A stretch of DNA of 64,000 nucleotides. Source: Cololabis saira. Its lineage: Eukaryota; Chordata; Actinopteri; Beloniformes; Belonidae. Positions 61,391 through 64,000 of the stretch are shown here, piece after piece (position 1 is the stretch's first letter; every line of letters begins with the position of its first letter). A program made the position numbers and the translations under genes. Location: assembly GCF_033807715.1 (NCBI RefSeq), contig NC_084599.1, positions 1,644,501 to 1,708,500 of the forward strand, read 5' to 3'. The notes under the pieces were generated by a model that did not search any database, was not told where the DNA came from, and was given only the letters and a program-made list of their open reading frames with translations.

Positions 61391-64000
61391 CGAGACCAGA
61401 GACCACCGAGACCAGAGACCACCGAGACCAGAGACCACCGAGACCAGAGACCACCGAGACCACCAAGACCAGAGACTACCAAGACCAGAGACTACCAAGA
61501 CCAGAGACCACCGAGACCACCAAGACCAGAGACTACCAAGACCAGAGACCACCAAGACCAGAGACCACCGAGACCAGAGACCACCGAGACCAGAGACCAC
61601 CGAGACCAGAGACCACCGAGACCAGAGACCACCGAGACCAGAGACCACCGAGACCAGAGACCACCGAGACCAGAGACCACCGAGACCAGAGACCACCGAG
61701 ACCAGAGACCACCGAGACCACCAAGACCAGAGACTACCAAGACCAGAGACTACCAAGACCAGAGACCACCAAGACCAGAGACCACCAAGACCAGAGACTA
61801 CCAAGACCAGAGACCACCAAGACCAGAGACCACCAAGACCAGAGACCACCAAGACCAGAGACCACCGAGACCACCAAGACCAGAGACCACCAAGACCAGA
61901 GACCACCAAGACCAGAGACCACCAAGACCAGAGACCACCAAGACCAGAGACCACCAAGACCAGAGACCACCAAGACCAGAGACCACCAAGACCAGAGACC
62001 ACCAAGACCAGAGACTACCAAGACCAAGACCAGAGACTACCAAGACCAGAGACTACCAAGACCAAGACCAGAGACTAGCAAGACCAGAGACTACCAAGAC
62101 CAAGACCAGAGACTACCAAGACCAAGACCAGAGACTACCAAGACCAGAGACCAGAGACTACCAAGACCAGAGACCACCAAGACCAGAGACCAGAGACCAC
62201 CAAGACCAGAGACCACCAAGACCAGAGACCACCAAGACCAGAGACCACCAAGACCAGAGACCACCAAGACCAGAGACCACCAAGACCAGAGACCACCAAG
62301 ACCAGAGACCACCAAGACCAGAGGCTACCAAGACCAAGACCAGAGACTACCAAGACCAGAGGCCACCAAGACCAGAGACCACCAAGACCAGAGGCTACCA
62401 AGACCAAGACCAGAGACGACCAAGACCAGAGACTACCAAGACCAAGACCAGAGACGACCAAGACCAGAGACGACCAAGACCAGAGACGACCAAGACCAGA
62501 GGCCACCAAGACCAGAGACCACCAAGACCAGAGACTACCAAGACCAGAGACTACCAAGACCAGAGACTACCAAGACCAAGACCAGAGACGACCAAGACCA
62601 GAGACGACCAAGACCAGAGACGACCAAGACCAGAGACGACCAAGACCAGAGACCACCAAGACCAGAGACCACCAAGACCAGAGACTACCAAGACCAGAGA
62701 CTACCAAGACCAGAGACTACCAAGACCAAGACCAGAGACTACCAAGACCAGAGACTACCAAGACCAGAGACCACCAAGACCAGAGACTACCAAGACCAGA
62801 GACCACCAAGACCAAGACCAGAGACTACCAAGACCAAGACCAGAGACCACCAAGACCAGAGACCACCAAGACCAGAGACCACCAAGACCAGAGACCACCA
62901 AGACCAGAGACCACCAAGACCAGAGACCACCAAGACCAGAGACCACCAAGACCAGAGACCACCAAGACCAGAGACCACCAAGGCCTCTGGTCTTGGTGGT
63001 CTCTGGTCTTGAGGACCAGCTGGAGTGCGGCCAGACCAGAGGCCACCAAGACCAGAGGCCACCAAGACCAGAGGCCACCAAGACCAGAGGCTACCAAGAC
63101 CAAGACCAGAGACTACCAAGACCAGAGACCACCAAGACCAGAGACGACCAAGACCAGAGACGACCAAGACCAGAGACCACCAAGACCAGAGACCACCAAG
63201 ACCAGAGACCACCAAGACCAGAGACCACCAAGACCAGAGGCCACCAAGACCAGAGGCCACCAAGACCAGAGACTACCAAGACCAAGACCAGAGACCACCA
63301 AGACCAGAGGCTACCAAGACCAAGACCAGAGACTACCAAGACCAGAGACCACCAAGACCAGAGACCACCAAGACCAGAGACCACCAAGACCAGAGACCAC
63401 CAAGACCAGAGACCACCAAGACCAGAGACCACCAAGACCAGAGACGACCAAGACCAGAGACGACCAAGACCAGAGACGACCAAGACCAGAGACTACCAAG
63501 ACCAGAGACTACCAAGACCAGAGACGACCAAGACCAGAGGCGACCAAGACCAGAGGCGACCAAGACCAGAGACTACCAAGACCAGAGACGACCAAGACCA
63601 GAGACTACCAAGACCAGAGGCGACCAAGACCAGAGGCCACCAAGACCAGAGGCGACCAAGACCAGAGACCACCAAGACCAGAGGCCACCAAGACCAGAGG
63701 CGACCAAGACCAGAGACCACCAAGACCAGAGACCACCAAGACCAGAGACCACCAAGACCAGAGACTACCAAGACCAAGACCAGAGACCACCAAGACCAGA
63801 GGCCACCAAGACCAGAGGCCACCAAGACCAGAGGCGACCAAGACCAGAGACCACCAAGACCAGAGACCACCAAGACCAGAGGCGACCAAGACCAGAGACC
63901 ACCAAGACCAGAGACCACCAAGACCAGAGACCACCAAGACCAGAGGCCACCAAGACCAGAGGCCACCAAGACCAAGACCAGAGACTACCAAGACCAGAGA
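61391..64000. repeat. 16-bp minisatellite running off the window
   Basis: More than 150 units of gagaccaccaagacca with variants ccgag (only 61391-61870), gactacc, ggccacc, gacgacc, ggcgacc and an occasional 6-base insertion (agacca). Variants come in blocks, showing segmental duplications of several units. An inverted piece lies at 62991-63035. It lies in the scp2 intron after 56488. Confidence 0.97.

Noticed and set aside
61308..63991. Frames with VVSGLGGLWSW or ETTKTRDH repeats
   Set aside because: Artefacts of the 16-base minisatellite.
56489..64000. Search for the last scp2 exon(s) ending in AKL
   Set aside because: No segment encoding the expected GKLKITGN block with an acceptor was seen; presumed beyond the window.

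Overview
The window is eukaryotic nuclear DNA, almost certainly from a teleost fish. Genes have GT-AG introns, the protein-coding exons match vertebrate families, and the spaces are packed with fish-type transposons (L2/Rex-like LINEs, hAT, Harbinger and piggyBac elements, many small inverted-repeat elements) and very large minisatellites. No bacterial, plasmid or CRISPR signal is present.

Five genes can be supported. (1) rfc4 (replication factor C subunit 4), + strand, from an exon at 4396 to its stop at 30325; its first exon(s) lie outside the window. (2) aatf/Che-1, - strand, 33766-35322, one uninterrupted 518-codon frame although the mammalian gene has many introns. (3) magoh, + strand, 35954-45547, five exons, head-to-head with aatf. 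(4) cpt2, - strand, 45930-49498, five exons, tail-to-tail with magoh. (5) scp2 (sterol-carrier domain form), + strand, starting at 50117, head-to-head with cpt2 and cut by the right edge. MAGOH, CPT2 and SCP2 also lie close together on human 1p32, so this is conserved vertebrate linkage; rfc4 and aatf are not part of that human block.

Layout: 1-4 kb is an L2-like LINE (minus strand) in which three separate stretches of its reverse-transcriptase region have each expanded into a minisatellite. 4.4-30.3 kb is rfc4, whose introns hold a ~4 kb G-rich minisatellite, a 1.3 kb C/T-type minisatellite, arrays copied from exon-intron junctions (so splice donors are repeated many times), a 24-bp array, two hAT elements, a Harbinger-type element and hairpin MITEs. 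30.5-33.4 kb is intergenic. 33.4-50.1 kb is the compact aatf/magoh/cpt2 block, with a LINE, a hAT MITE and a 3.5 kb piggyBac-type element (containing a 355-bp satellite) inside the long magoh intron 2. 50.1-64 kb is scp2 and its repeat-filled introns, with a probable 28S rRNA fragment, hairpins with compensatory changes, and a 16-bp minisatellite running off the end.

The genes do not form a pathway. rfc4 serves DNA replication, aatf ribosome biogenesis and transcription, magoh the exon-junction complex; cpt2 and scp2 both concern lipid metabolism (mitochondrial long-chain acyl import; peroxisomal/cytosolic lipid transfer). The unusual content is the tandem-repeat biology: many arrays can be traced to an identifiable parent sequence (LINE coding sequence, exon/donor junction, transposon subterminal region).
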